In this document: positions 1 to 7,319 of the stretch, in pieces
Layout of the letters: each line of letters starts with the position of its first letter
Position numbering within the stretch: the stretch's first letter is position 1
Assembly: GCA_051878575.1 (NCBI GenBank)
Contig: JBJEKJ010000005.1
Location: 1 to 19,425 of the forward strand
DNA: 19,425 nucleotides
From: CALZFJ01 sp051878575
GTDB lineage: Bacteria > Bacteroidota > Bacteroidia > Bacteroidales > Muribaculaceae
Reading direction: 5' to 3'
Program-made: the position numbers and the translations under genes
The notes under the pieces: model-generated
Told to the model about the DNA's origin: nothing
The model's database searches: none
What the model saw: only the letters and a program-made list of their open reading frames with translations

Positions 1-329
1 TTCTCGTTCAATATGCGACCGCTGAACTTATGCTCAATCTTCTTTATGCACTCCACGAAAATCACATTGCCGTCGGCGGTCACCCTGATGGGATAGAAAC
101 CCACCACTTTGCGCACAGCCTCGGGAATTGTGACGCCGTGCAGCTGCGCAGTCACTGTGAAATCCTCGAGTTCGTCGTAGATGAAGTTGATGCTGTATTG
201 GTCGCCGGCATGAGAGAGGTCTTTCAGCACCTCCGACATCGACGTGCGCTGATAGTTTCGCGACACACGATGTGCCAATGCTCCAAGCGCCACTATGCAC
301 AGGAGCATGAATAGAATAAACTTCCTCAT
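1..329 (-). CDS. STN-domain exported protein, N-terminal part (probable outer-membrane receptor); truncated by window edge
   Basis: Reading leftward from an ATG at 329 the frame stays open to base 1, so only about the first 109 residues are present. Residues 1-20 form a signal peptide (MRKF, then a hydrophobic run ending in ALA). Residues about 28-92 look like an STN (secretin/TonB short N-terminal) module: 'SMSEVLKDLS', a central 'INFIYDE' strand, then 'VTIPEAVRKVVGFYP' and 'GNVIFVE'. The last residues visible (HKFSGRILNE) resemble the start of a carboxypeptidase-like regulatory (CarboxypepD_reg) beta-sandwich. In Bacteroidota this order normally opens a TonB-dependent receptor or a related outer-membrane protein. 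It begins 2 bases after the stop of the FecR-like gene, so the two are surely co-transcribed with the sigma factor. Whether a TonB barrel follows cannot be seen here. Confidence 0.75.
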   Translation of the reverse strand, partial: MRKFILFMLLCIVALGALAHRVSRNYQRTSMSEVLKDLSHAGDQYSINFIYDELEDFTVTAQLHGVTIPEAVRKVVGFYPIRVTADGNVIFVECIKKIEHKFSGRILNE

Positions 330-331
330 GG

Positions 332-1006
332 CTACTTCTCCTCGGAATTCGACACTGTGACTACATCATTCTCAATGCACACGCTCAACTTTGAGAAATT
401 GTTGAGCAACTGCACGTTGCGCTCAAGCGTGAGCGACTTGTCCCACTCAAAGTGCAGTCGCATAGCGCGTGGCGCATTGTCGGCAAACCGCAGCATGACG
501 CCATAGTGCGCAGCCATTCGTGTCAGAAGCGTCTCAAGCGTCACATCGTCAAGAATCTCCACCTGCGGAGCATCGTCGGTGGCAACGGAGTCGATAGCAA
601 CCGAAGATTCCATCGTTGCAGCCTGCTCCTCCACAGCCTCGGGCACTTTCGCAATTCGTAGCCAGTTACCGCGCACGGCAGCTACCGTGAGTCCCGAAAT
701 CACCATAACTGCCACCACTGCGGCGGCAATCTTGTGCCACAATGGTCGTATAGGCACTATATTGCCTTTATCCTCCTTAAAGTCACCGAAATTCTGCCGC
801 TCAAAAGCCTTCCACGCCTCATCGGCAACACGTTCGGCACTTTTCAGAGCCTCATTGCGCTGCATTGCGCGCTTTGTGGCAACCATCGCATTGAGCACAT
901 CTCGCTCATCATCGCCAAGACCGGCAAGAAGATCCTCAATCTCGCTGTCGGTGAGGCTTTGTGCATCGTCAATTGCCCTCAACAGCTTGTCAAAATCCTG
1001 TTTCAT
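332..1006 (-). CDS. Short FecR-family anti-sigma factor (single-pass membrane protein)
   Basis: 224 residues. The N-terminal 90 residues are charged and helical, suiting a cytoplasmic sigma-binding domain. One membrane segment lies at about residues 92-111 (IAAAVVAVMVISGLTVAAV). After a low-complexity linker, residues about 153-219 (from 'VTLETLLTRMAAHYGVMLRF' to 'ENDVVTVS') look like the C-terminal DUF4974-type module of Bacteroidota FecR proteins, which has an STN-like layout. The central FecR domain of about 100 residues found in full-length members (usually above 300 residues) seems absent. The family holds an ECF sigma factor inactive until a signal arrives from an outer-membrane partner. 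The gene starts 4 bases after the sigma stop and ends 2 bases before the STN-domain gene, which supports that role. Family assignment is firm for architecture; the signal sensed is unknown. Confidence 0.8.
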   Translation of the reverse strand: MKQDFDKLLRAIDDAQSLTDSEIEDLLAGLGDDERDVLNAMVATKRAMQRNEALKSAERVADEAWKAFERQNFGDFKEDKGNIVPIRPLWHKIAAAVVAVMVISGLTVAAVRGNWLRIAKVPEAVEEQAATMESSVAIDSVATDDAPQVEILDDVTLETLLTRMAAHYGVMLRFADNAPRAMRLHFEWDKSLTLERNVQLLNNFSKLSVCIENDVVTVSNSEEK

Positions 1007-1010
1007 CGCA

Positions 1011-1496
1011 TTATAGGTGTTTAATGTTTGCTTTGATGGTTTCTATGGCACGAGCGAGATGCCTATACACTGCCACGGTGCTTATTTGAAGCGTGGAGGC
1101 AATCTCCTTGCACTCCAACCCGTCGACGAAGCGCAACTGCAACACCCTCAGCGCCGTGCCTGAGAAATGGCTGCCGACAAACGCCATCACCTCATCATAG
1201 CGTTCGTCGTCGCACTCCATGCTTGCGCTGTCGGCTTCGAGCGCATAGAGGCATCGGAGCCGACAGCGAGTGTGCTTCTGCTCTATGATGTTGAGGCAAC
1301 GGTTGCGCACAGCCGCCAACAGGTAACTACCCTCGGTGGGAGGAGTGAGGGTGATATCCCCCTCATATACCTTTGCGAAGATATCGCTCACCACGTCGCG
1401 ACACTCATCATCGTCGTAGAGCAAGGTGCGGGCAAGCACATACATTCGTGCGTAGTATTGCCTGAAAAGCATCTCAATCCTTGATTTCTCCATCAT
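1011..1496 (-). CDS. ECF-type RNA polymerase sigma-70 factor
   Basis: 161 residues, a normal length for an ECF sigma factor that has only regions 2 and 4. Region 2 covers about residues 8-45 ('FRQYYARMYVLARTLLYDDD', then 'DVVSDIFAKVYEG'). Region 4 is the C-terminal helix-turn-helix ('LRFVDGLECKEIASTL', 'ISTVAVYRHLARAIETI'). It would direct core polymerase to a small regulon, in this group usually the adjacent outer-membrane genes. Two ATGs stand in tandem at 1496 and 1493 and either could be the start. It is first in a tight minus-strand operon with the FecR-like anti-sigma gene and the STN-domain gene. No vegetative-type -7 box is obvious upstream, which would fit autoregulation, but this is inference. 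Confidence 0.92.
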   Translation of the reverse strand: MMEKSRIEMLFRQYYARMYVLARTLLYDDDECRDVVSDIFAKVYEGDITLTPPTEGSYLLAAVRNRCLNIIEQKHTRCRLRCLYALEADSASMECDDERYDEVMAFVGSHFSGTALRVLQLRFVDGLECKEIASTLQISTVAVYRHLARAIETIKANIKHL

Positions 1497-1566
1497 TGCT
1501 CTTGCTATTTTTGCCTATAATACAGCCGAGCGGCCAAAAAACTAACCTTCATAGCCTTTTTTTTAG

Positions 1567-1657
1567 AAATTTCCTCAAAAATTCAAAAACACAAAATACA
1601 TCATTTCCACCACACCCCCAAATTTCACACAAACAAACTCACCCATCCCATCCAATT
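1567..1657. other. 91-base stretch with no G on the plus strand (C-free, G-rich on the minus strand)
   Basis: From 1567 to 1657 the plus strand has only A, C and T. Read on the minus strand, which is the coding strand of the flanking vsr and sigma genes, this is a C-free tract with G runs (GGATGGGATGGGTGAG and GGGGGTGTGGTGG). It lies between the vsr stop (1690) and the sigma start (1496), so it would be in the sigma leader or just upstream of its promoter. Four or more GG runs could allow a two-layer quadruplex. The composition is seen directly; any function is inference. Confidence 0.5.
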
Positions 1658-1689
1658 GTCAACAAAAAAATACAAAGCAGTGGTCGGGG

Positions 1690-2214
1690 CTATGGCTCTG
1701 CAGCTATTGAGGCGGGCCGGTCGTCGGGCATTGAGTAGGGACGCACTGCGCTGTTTCTCAGCAGGATGCTGCTCAGAGCGCGGTCGATCGACATAAGTGT
1801 CAGCTCGCGCGACAAAGGCCTCAACTGGCACTCCCACACCGTGATGCAATACCATCCCATCTCGCCGAGACGCTCAAGCTCCTGCCTGTCGCGCTCACGG
1901 TTACGGGCTATCTTCCGCAACCAGAACTCAATGTTGGTCTTGGGCATACGGAAGTGCCTGCACCCCTCATGGCCGTGCCAGAAGCATCCGTTCACGAATA
2001 TCACAGTGCGATATTTCCTCAGCACAATGTCGGGATGGCCGGGCAATCTCGGATGATTCAGCCTGTAGCGGTAGCCCCGGCCGAACAGAAACCGCCTGAC
2101 TATCAGTTCAGGCTTCGTGTCGCGGCTGCGTATGGCCGCCATGTTGGCATGGCGACGCGCCCGCTCGTCGGGGTCGGGCAACTTCTCATTCGCTGTTTTC
2201 ACATCTGCGCTCAT
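1690..2214 (-). CDS. vsr: Very-short-patch-repair (Vsr) type DNA mismatch endonuclease
   Basis: 174 residues from the ATG at 2214 (a GTG directly upstream at 2217 is also in frame). Vsr nicks 5' of the T in T:G mismatches produced by deamination of 5-methylcytosine. Placed against E. coli Vsr with a constant offset of 11, the visible residues are E36 (E25), the metal-binding D62 in 'PGHPDIVL' (D51) and H80 (H69). The zinc site C77, H82, C85 and C129 is present, as is D109 in 'ERDRQEL' (D97). The catalytic H64 position is N75 ('VNGCFWHGH'). The C-terminus runs about 20 residues past the usual end and is Arg/Ser/Pro-rich. No cytosine methylase or restriction gene is adjacent, although vsr genes normally sit beside one. 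The family call is strong; activity with Asn at this position is uncertain. Confidence 0.9.
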   Translation of the reverse strand: MSADVKTANEKLPDPDERARRHANMAAIRSRDTKPELIVRRFLFGRGYRYRLNHPRLPGHPDIVLRKYRTVIFVNGCFWHGHEGCRHFRMPKTNIEFWLRKIARNRERDRQELERLGEMGWYCITVWECQLRPLSRELTLMSIDRALSSILLRNSAVRPYSMPDDRPASIAAEP

Positions 2215-2234
2215 CACATACTAACGTCAGTGGG

Positions 2235-2242
2235 CAAATATA
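2235..2242 (-). promoter_or_regulatory. Possible -7 box for vsr
   Basis: On the minus strand this reads TATATTTG, an exact fit to the Bacteroidota TAnnTTTG -7 element, 21 bases before the vsr ATG. No TTTG stands 19-21 bases further upstream, so the call rests on the -7 box alone. Confidence 0.25.
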
Positions 2243-2338
2243 CGTCATTTATCCCTCTTTTAGCCACCATTGGCAAAAAAATTTAGCACAAACAAGAAAA
2301 ATGGCCGCAACAGAGAGATATTTTACGTATTTTTTTCG

Positions 2339-2391
2339 TACTTTTGCCATGTATGGAAAAAGAATGATTCAATTTTGCATCAATATTTTTG
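2339..2391 (+). promoter_or_regulatory. Promoter region for the symporter gene, with two -7-like boxes
   Basis: The vsr-symporter gap (2218-2509) is AT-rich and holds two exact TAnnTTTG matches on the plus strand: TACTTTTG at 2339-2346 and TATTTTTG at 2384-2391. Neither has a clear TTTG at the right distance. Either would give a leader of more than 100 bases before the ATG at 2510. I saw no further gene or RNA structure in this gap. Confidence 0.35.
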
Positions 2392-2509
2392 TCAATCGGC
2401 CACAACGTCGTTATCCTCTCTTTAGCGGCACATAGGCCATTTCATTGATATGGCTATTGATGCGTATTGACGCCATTTTTAAGACAAAATATCAAAATAC
2501 ACCGAATTA

Positions 2510-3712
2510 ATGAAACAGAGAGCATTTTTCAAGCGCATAGGGCTTTTGCCACGCATCATCATCGCTATCTTGGCCGGTATTGGCGCCGGATTAGTATTTC
2601 CTGAATGGTTAGGACGCATTTTCATCACATTCAATGCCACATTCGGGCAGTTCCTGTCGTTCTGCATACCGCTAATAATCATCGGATTTGTGTCCACCGC
2701 CATCAGCGACATTGGCGTGAAGGCGGGAAAGATGCTTCTGTTCACCGTGGTGCTCGCCTATGCCACCACCTTCTTTGCCGGAGTGCTCTCCTATTTCACC
2801 GGCACGCTCACATTCCCCGACATTCTTGCCGGCACCGCATTGCCGGGCAACACCGGCATCGTCGACCACTCGCTGACGCCATTTTTCGTAATCGAGATGC
2901 CGCCGATAATGAGCGTTACCACGGCACTCATAGTGGCATTCTTCTTCGGGCTCGGAGTAGCCTATCTTCCCGCAGGCTCGTCGCTCCAGCGCGGATTCAA
3001 TGAGATCAAGAACATAATCGTGAAGGCAATCTACCATGTGATAATCCCTCTGCTGCCGCTCTACATCTTCGGCATCTTCATGAATATGACCATCTCGGGC
3101 ACCGTAGGCCCTATTCTGCTCACCTTCATAAAGATAATAGCGGTGATTTTCATAATCCATATCGTAGTGCTACTGCTTGAGTTCACGGCAGCGTCGTTCT
3201 TCTCGCGCAAAAGCCACAATCCGCTCAAGATGCTCTACACCATGCTGCCGGCCTATTTCACAGCCCTCGGCACACAGTCGTCGGCAGCCACTATCCCCGT
3301 AACGCTCGCACAAGCCAAGCGACTCGGCGTGAGCGACGGAGTGGCGGGATTCGTTGTTCCGCTGTACTCCACCATACACATGTCGGGAAGCATGCTTAAA
3401 ATCACCGCCTGCGCCCTTGCGCTCATGATAACGCAATCCATTCCCTACGACACGCCAATGTTCATGGCATTCATCGCAATGCTCGGAATCACAATGGTGG
3501 CATCACCCGGTGTGCCCGGAGGCTCGATAATGGCCGCTCTCGGCATCCTCACCCAGATACTTGGATTCTCCGAAACCGACAACGCCCTGATGATAGCCCT
3601 CTACATAGCCATGGACAGCTTCGGCACGGCCTGCAACGTGACCGGCGACGGCGCACTGTCGGTAATAGTCGACCGTTTCTTCGCCGACAAGCCGGCAGCC
3701 CCCGCAGCCTGA
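2510..3712 (+). CDS. Dicarboxylate/amino-acid:cation symporter family (DAACS) transporter
   Basis: 400 residues, close to the family norm, with many hydrophobic segments from residue 9 onward and the two hairpin signatures of the sodium/dicarboxylate fold: the Ser-rich 'TQSSAATIPVTL' of hairpin 1 and 'VASPGVPGGS' of hairpin 2. Such proteins take up amino acids or dicarboxylates with Na+ or H+ across the inner membrane. Two key motifs differ from GltPh. The TM7 'NMDGT' is H290-M-S-G-S294, losing the sodium-binding Asp. In TM8, D369 (D394), T373, N376 and D380 (D405) are kept, but the Arg397 position is G372. That arginine reads the acidic side chain of aspartate/glutamate, so I infer a neutral or small substrate and altered cation coupling. 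The gene stands alone, with vsr behind it on the other strand. Confidence 0.88.
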   Translation: MKQRAFFKRIGLLPRIIIAILAGIGAGLVFPEWLGRIFITFNATFGQFLSFCIPLIIIGFVSTAISDIGVKAGKMLLFTVVLAYATTFFAGVLSYFTGTLTFPDILAGTALPGNTGIVDHSLTPFFVIEMPPIMSVTTALIVAFFFGLGVAYLPAGSSLQRGFNEIKNIIVKAIYHVIIPLLPLYIFGIFMNMTISGTVGPILLTFIKIIAVIFIIHIVVLLLEFTAASFFSRKSHNPLKMLYTMLPAYFTALGTQSSAATIPVTLAQAKRLGVSDGVAGFVVPLYSTIHMSGSMLKITACALALMITQSIPYDTPMFMAFIAMLGITMVASPGVPGGSIMAALGILTQILGFSETDNALMIALYIAMDSFGTACNVTGDGALSVIVDRFFADKPAAPAA

Positions 3713-3721
3713 AGCCCCACT

Positions 3722-3757
3722 TTGCCAGTATTACTCCCACACGCTTTATCCTGGCAA
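3722..3757 (+). terminator. Possible stem-loop after the symporter gene
   Basis: TTGCCAG at 3722-3728 pairs perfectly with CTGGCAA at 3751-3757 across a 22-base loop, 10 bases after the symporter stop. A second small hairpin (CACAC-AGG-GTGTG, 3763-3775) follows. There is no T tract, so if it ends transcription it is not a classical intrinsic terminator. Confidence 0.3.
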
Positions 3758-3895
3758 GACTCCACACAGGGTGTGCAGTTACTTGCCATTGCCTGAACTT
3801 TGTGTTGCCGTCAATGGGAAATGTAATGTTGCTATATGATATTTGGGATTCGGAAATGCCCGACGAGGCGCTACAAGGACATTTAATACTTTTTA

Positions 3896-3927
3896 TTCGG
3901 CAATTCCGGAGATTTTCGCTAATTTTG
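3896..3927 (+). promoter_or_regulatory. Promoter for the glutaminyl cyclase / prolyl oligopeptidase operon
   Basis: TAATTTTG at 3920-3927 is an exact TAnnTTTG -7 box. TTCG at 3896-3899 lies 20 bases upstream and fits the -33 TTTG at three of four positions. The predicted leader before the ATG at 4017 is about 80 bases. The rest of the 3713-4016 gap holds only the stem-loop noted above and an unconvincing 61-codon frame. Confidence 0.5.
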
Positions 3928-4016
3928 CAATGGAATACAGGCTCTTTTGCCTATTATTTGATGCATAGACATAGAGCTATAATATAGATAATGTGATAAC
4001 CGAGATTAGGGGTTTT

Positions 4017-5021
4017 ATGAATATCCGACTTTTACAGCTCATTGTGGGATTGCTGTTGCCGCTTCTTGCGGCAATAAGCTGCTCGTCGGCGAAGAAGAAT
4101 GCCGACCATGCCGCCAGCGACAGCCCCGTAGCGACCGACGAGGCGCCGGACGAGGCTGTGCAGTTCAATGCCGATAGCGCCTACAGCTTTGTGCGCGCGC
4201 AGTGCGACTTCGGCCCGCGCGTGCCCAACACCGACGCTCACCGGCGCTGCGGCGACTTCCTCGTGGAGAGGCTAAAGCGCTCGGGTGCCAACGTGATTGA
4301 GCAACGCGCATCGCTGACGGCCTTCGACGGAACACGGCTGAACGCCCGCAACATTATCGCTGAGTTCAACCCCGACTCTGCCGACCGCATCCTGCTGCTC
4401 GCTCACTGGGATTGCCGTCCGTGGGCCGACAACGACGCCGACCCGGCCAACCACCGCAAGCCGGTGATGGGAGCCAACGACGGCGCAAGCGGCGTGGGAG
4501 TGCTGCTTGAGCTCGCAAGGCTTTTTGCGGTGCAGAATCCGTGCCGAGGCATCGACATTCTTCTTGTCGACGCCGAGGATTGGGGAAACCACGATGCCGA
4601 CGACGAAGGCAGTTGGGCGCTCGGCACTCAATATTGGATTAGGAACCCGCATCGAAAAGGCTACCGCCCGCAATTCGGAATACTGCTTGACATGGTAGGG
4701 GCCTCGGGCGCCAACTTCGCTAAAGAATACTACTCCAAGGCTTACGCCCCGAGCATAGTGAGCGACGTGTGGACCATGGCGCTGAAATCGGGCTACGGAG
4801 CCTATTTCTCACCCGACGATGGCGGAGGTGTGACCGACGACCATGTGTTCATCAACCGCGCCGGGATTCCGTGCATCGACATTATCGACCACCGCACCGA
4901 CAGCCCCACGGGATTCTTCGACCGCTGGCACACCTCGGGCGACACCATGGAGTGCATCGACCCCTCGACGCTTAAGGCAGTGGGACAGACGCTCACAAAT
5001 CTTATCTACAACCGTAAATGA
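4017..5021 (+). CDS. Glutaminyl-peptide cyclotransferase (type II QC, M28-fold) lipoprotein
   Basis: 334 residues from the ATG at 4017; a GTG at 3993 would put eight residues in front of a perfect signal peptide, so I prefer the ATG. Residues 1-21 are a lipoprotein signal with the lipid-bearing Cys at 22 ('AAISCSS'). The rest is an M28 zinc fold matching animal-type glutaminyl cyclases: D155 in 'GANDGASG', E187-D188 in 'VDAEDW', D225 in 'LLDMVGASG' (human 'LLDLIGAP'), 'DDHVFINRAGIP', and H305 in 'DRWHTSGDT'. These correspond to human D159, E201/E202, D248 and H330. The enzyme turns N-terminal Gln of exported proteins into pyroglutamate. An M28 aminopeptidase is the alternative, but only three metal ligands are evident and the LLD..GA and W-H motifs favour QC. 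It ends 10 bases before the protease gene, so they share an operon. Confidence 0.82.
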   Translation: MNIRLLQLIVGLLLPLLAAISCSSAKKNADHAASDSPVATDEAPDEAVQFNADSAYSFVRAQCDFGPRVPNTDAHRRCGDFLVERLKRSGANVIEQRASLTAFDGTRLNARNIIAEFNPDSADRILLLAHWDCRPWADNDADPANHRKPVMGANDGASGVGVLLELARLFAVQNPCRGIDILLVDAEDWGNHDADDEGSWALGTQYWIRNPHRKGYRPQFGILLDMVGASGANFAKEYYSKAYAPSIVSDVWTMALKSGYGAYFSPDDGGGVTDDHVFINRAGIPCIDIIDHRTDSPTGFFDRWHTSGDTMECIDPSTLKAVGQTLTNLIYNRK

Positions 5022-5031
5022 CAAATTTTTC

Positions 5032-7164
5032 ATGAATATGACACTTAACAAACTACTATTGATGACAGGAATCGTGATGAGCACTACAGCAATGGCTCAA
5101 CTTAAATATCCGATAACAGCGAGAGACGCCGACGTGGCCGACGTGTATTTCGGCACCAAAATCGCCGAGCCCTACCGATGGCTTGAGAACGACACATCGG
5201 CAGCCACAGCCAAATGGGTGAATGAGCAGAACAGCGTCACCGAGGCCTACCTCTCGAAAATTCCGTTCCGTGACAAGCTGAAAAGCCACTATAACAATCT
5301 GTTCCGCTATGAGCGCATGGGCTCGCCATTCAAGGTTAACGGCAAGTATTTCTTCTACAAGAACGATGGATTGCAGAACCAGAGCGTGCTCTATATGCAA
5401 GAGACGCTCGACAGTGAGCCTAAAGTGTATTTCGACCCCAACAAGCTCTCGGCCGACGGCACAGTGGCACTGCGCGACATCAGCTTCTCGGCCGACGGCC
5501 GCTACTATGCCTACGTGATAGCCCGCAGTGGCAGCGACTGGAATGAAATCTACTTTGCCGACGCCACTACACACCGCCTGCTCGACGACCACATTGTGTG
5601 GGCAAAGTTTACCGGAGCCGAATGGCTCGGCGACGGCATCTATTACAGCGCCTACGACGCACCGGCGAATGGCGAGGAACTTTCATCGAAGAATGAGTAC
5701 CACAAGGTGTACTACCACAAAATAGGCACTCCGCAATCGGCCGACCGCGTGATTTTCGAGGACCGCGAGAAGCCACTGCTCTTTCACGAGGCAGGCGTTG
5801 CAGGCAATGAGCGCTTCCTTATCCTCGCACGCTCGCAAGGTCATGGCAACTCGCTCTACGTCAAGGATATGAAATCAGAGAATCCCGAGATTAAGACGTT
5901 GGTTCCCGGTCTCGACGATGAATGCAACGTGATAGCCACAAGCGACAAGTACATCTATGTGATCACTGCCGCCGGCGCGCCAAAGCGCAAAATCATAGCA
6001 TTCCCCGTCGACGACCTTCGCCCCGAGAGCGCACGCACGGTGATTCCCGAGGGCGACTATGTGATATCCTCGGCCGACCAAGCCGCCGACCGCCTGATAG
6101 TGACCTACGAGATCGACGCCGTAACGCGACCGTTTGTCTACGACCTCAGTGGCAAGCGCCTCTATGAGGTCAAGCTCCCTGCCCCGGGCACCGTGAGCTT
6201 CTCGTCGAGCAGCCGCCACAGCGACGTGTTCTTCTACTACACCTCCTATACTACACCCGGCGAAATCTACAAGATGAACCTCGACGACGGCAGCTACACG
6301 CTGTTCAGCCGCCCGAGCCTCTCATTCGACGCCGATGCCCTCACCACCGACGAGGTGACCTACAAGAGCAAGGACGGAACACCAGTGCACATGTTCCTCG
6401 TCCACAAGAAGGGGATTAGGCTCAACGGCAAGAACCCCACGCTGCTCTATGGCTACGGCGGCTTCAACATCAGCCTCACGCCCTCGTTCAACGCCCGCAT
6501 AATCCCATTTCTTGAGAATGGCGGAATATATGCCGTGGCCAATCTGCGAGGCGGATCGGAATATGGCGAGGAATGGCACCAAGCCGGAACGAAGATGAAC
6601 AAGCAGAATGTGTTCGACGACTTCATAGCTGCTGCCGAGTATCTTATCGAAAAGAAATACACCTCGCCAAAATATCTTGCCTGCAACGGCGGCTCCAATG
6701 GCGGACTCCTCGTGGGCGCCGTGGTGAATCAACGCCCCGACCTCTTTGCCGCTGCCGTGCCGCAGGTGGGTGTGATGGACATGCTCCGCTACCATCTATT
6801 CACCATTGGATGGAACTGGGCCGGCGACTATGGCCGCAGCGACGACAGCCGCGAGATGTTTGAGTACCTCTACCGCTACTCGCCACTGCACAACATCAAG
6901 AACGACGGCACGCCCTATCCGGCAATCCTCGTCACTACCGGCGATCACGACGACCGCGTGGTGCCCGCACACTCTTTCAAATATGCCGCCACACTGCAAG
7001 CGTCCGACACCGGAAAGCGTCCGAAAATCATACGCATCGACAGCAAGGCAGGCCACGGAAGCGGCAAGCCTATCTCGAAGCAAATCGACGAGTACACCGA
7101 CATCTACGGCTTCATAATGCATGAGCTTGGCATGAAGCCATCGTTCCCCGAGGCGGCAAAATAA
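5032..7164 (+). CDS. Prolyl oligopeptidase (serine peptidase S9A), periplasmic
   Basis: 710 residues from the ATG at 5032; the frame is open back to 4843 but that part overlaps the cyclase gene. Residues 1-22 are a signal peptide ending in 'TTAMA', and the predicted mature protein starts with Gln23. The N-terminal two-thirds is the beta-propeller ('YRWLENDTSAATAKWVNEQN', repeated 'SADGRYYAYV'-like blades). The catalytic alpha/beta-hydrolase domain carries Ser555 in 'NGGSNGG', Asp640 with Arg642 in 'GDHDDRVVP', and His675 in 'AGHGSG', almost the porcine numbering (554, 641/643, 680). It cleaves short peptides after proline, probably as a dipeptide/oligopeptide scavenger in the periplasm. It lies 10 bases after the glutaminyl cyclase gene, which could cap its Gln23. 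Confidence 0.95.
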   Translation: MNMTLNKLLLMTGIVMSTTAMAQLKYPITARDADVADVYFGTKIAEPYRWLENDTSAATAKWVNEQNSVTEAYLSKIPFRDKLKSHYNNLFRYERMGSPFKVNGKYFFYKNDGLQNQSVLYMQETLDSEPKVYFDPNKLSADGTVALRDISFSADGRYYAYVIARSGSDWNEIYFADATTHRLLDDHIVWAKFTGAEWLGDGIYYSAYDAPANGEELSSKNEYHKVYYHKIGTPQSADRVIFEDREKPLLFHEAGVAGNERFLILARSQGHGNSLYVKDMKSENPEIKTLVPGLDDECNVIATSDKYIYVITAAGAPKRKIIAFPVDDLRPESARTVIPEGDYVISSADQAADRLIVTYEIDAVTRPFVYDLSGKRLYEVKLPAPGTVSFSSSSRHSDVFFYYTSYTTPGEIYKMNLDDGSYTLFSRPSLSFDADALTTDEVTYKSKDGTPVHMFLVHKKGIRLNGKNPTLLYGYGGFNISLTPSFNARIIPFLENGGIYAVANLRGGSEYGEEWHQAGTKMNKQNVFDDFIAAAEYLIEKKYTSPKYLACNGGSNGGLLVGAVVNQRPDLFAAAVPQVGVMDMLRYHLFTIGWNWAGDYGRSDDSREMFEYLYRYSPLHNIKNDGTPYPAILVTTGDHDDRVVPAHSFKYAATLQASDTGKRPKIIRIDSKAGHGSGKPISKQIDEYTDIYGFIMHELGMKPSFPEAAK

Positions 7165-7211
7165 GCCCTCACGGCACCCAAACCGCCGCCATAGATTAAA
7201 AAGAGATAATT

Positions 7212-7243
7212 TACCCGATGTTTTTTGCAAAAATATTTGGGTA
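7212..7243. repeat. Imperfect 32-bp palindrome overlapping the pdxJ-operon -33 box
   Basis: TACCC (7212-7216) and GGGTA (7239-7243) flank a perfect 12-bp palindrome TTTTTGCAAAAA (7222-7233); all are centred on the same point (7227.5). The right arm overlaps the promoter -33 TTTG at 7236-7239. Position and symmetry fit an operator for a dimeric regulator. It could instead be the end of the protease transcript, as the protease stop is at 7164. Confidence 0.4.
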
Positions 7244-7267
7244 CAATCCATTTCATAGGTATTTTTG
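7236..7267 (+). promoter_or_regulatory. Strong Bacteroidota-type promoter for the pdxJ-exbB-exbD-tonB operon
   Basis: TTTG at 7236-7239, exactly 20 bases, then TATTTTTG at 7260-7267: a complete match to the TTTG / TAnnTTTG consensus with ideal spacing. The leader to the pdxJ ATG at 7320 is about 45 bases. Confidence 0.75.
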
Positions 7268-7319
7268 CACAAATTTATCAGAGAGAAAGATATAGGATTT
7301 TGACAAAACTTTATTACTG

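Noticed and set aside
579..1016. Plus-strand frames opposite the FecR-like gene
   Set aside because: They are low-complexity Ala/Ser/Arg shadows of a well-supported minus-strand gene.
1481..1738. 85-codon plus-strand frame and a plus-strand TATTTTTG at 1506-1513
   Set aside because: The frame runs through the G-free tract and gives a biased composition. It overlaps the sigma start and the vsr end and has no downstream plus-strand gene to serve.
3802..3987. 61-codon plus-strand frame between the symporter and the cyclase
   Set aside because: It overlaps the predicted cyclase-operon promoter at 3896-3927, shows no recognisable family features, and has no tight spacing to a neighbour.
4843..5031. 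Upstream extension of the prolyl oligopeptidase reading frame
   Set aside because: It lies inside the cyclase gene in another frame and would bury the clear signal peptide that starts at 5032.
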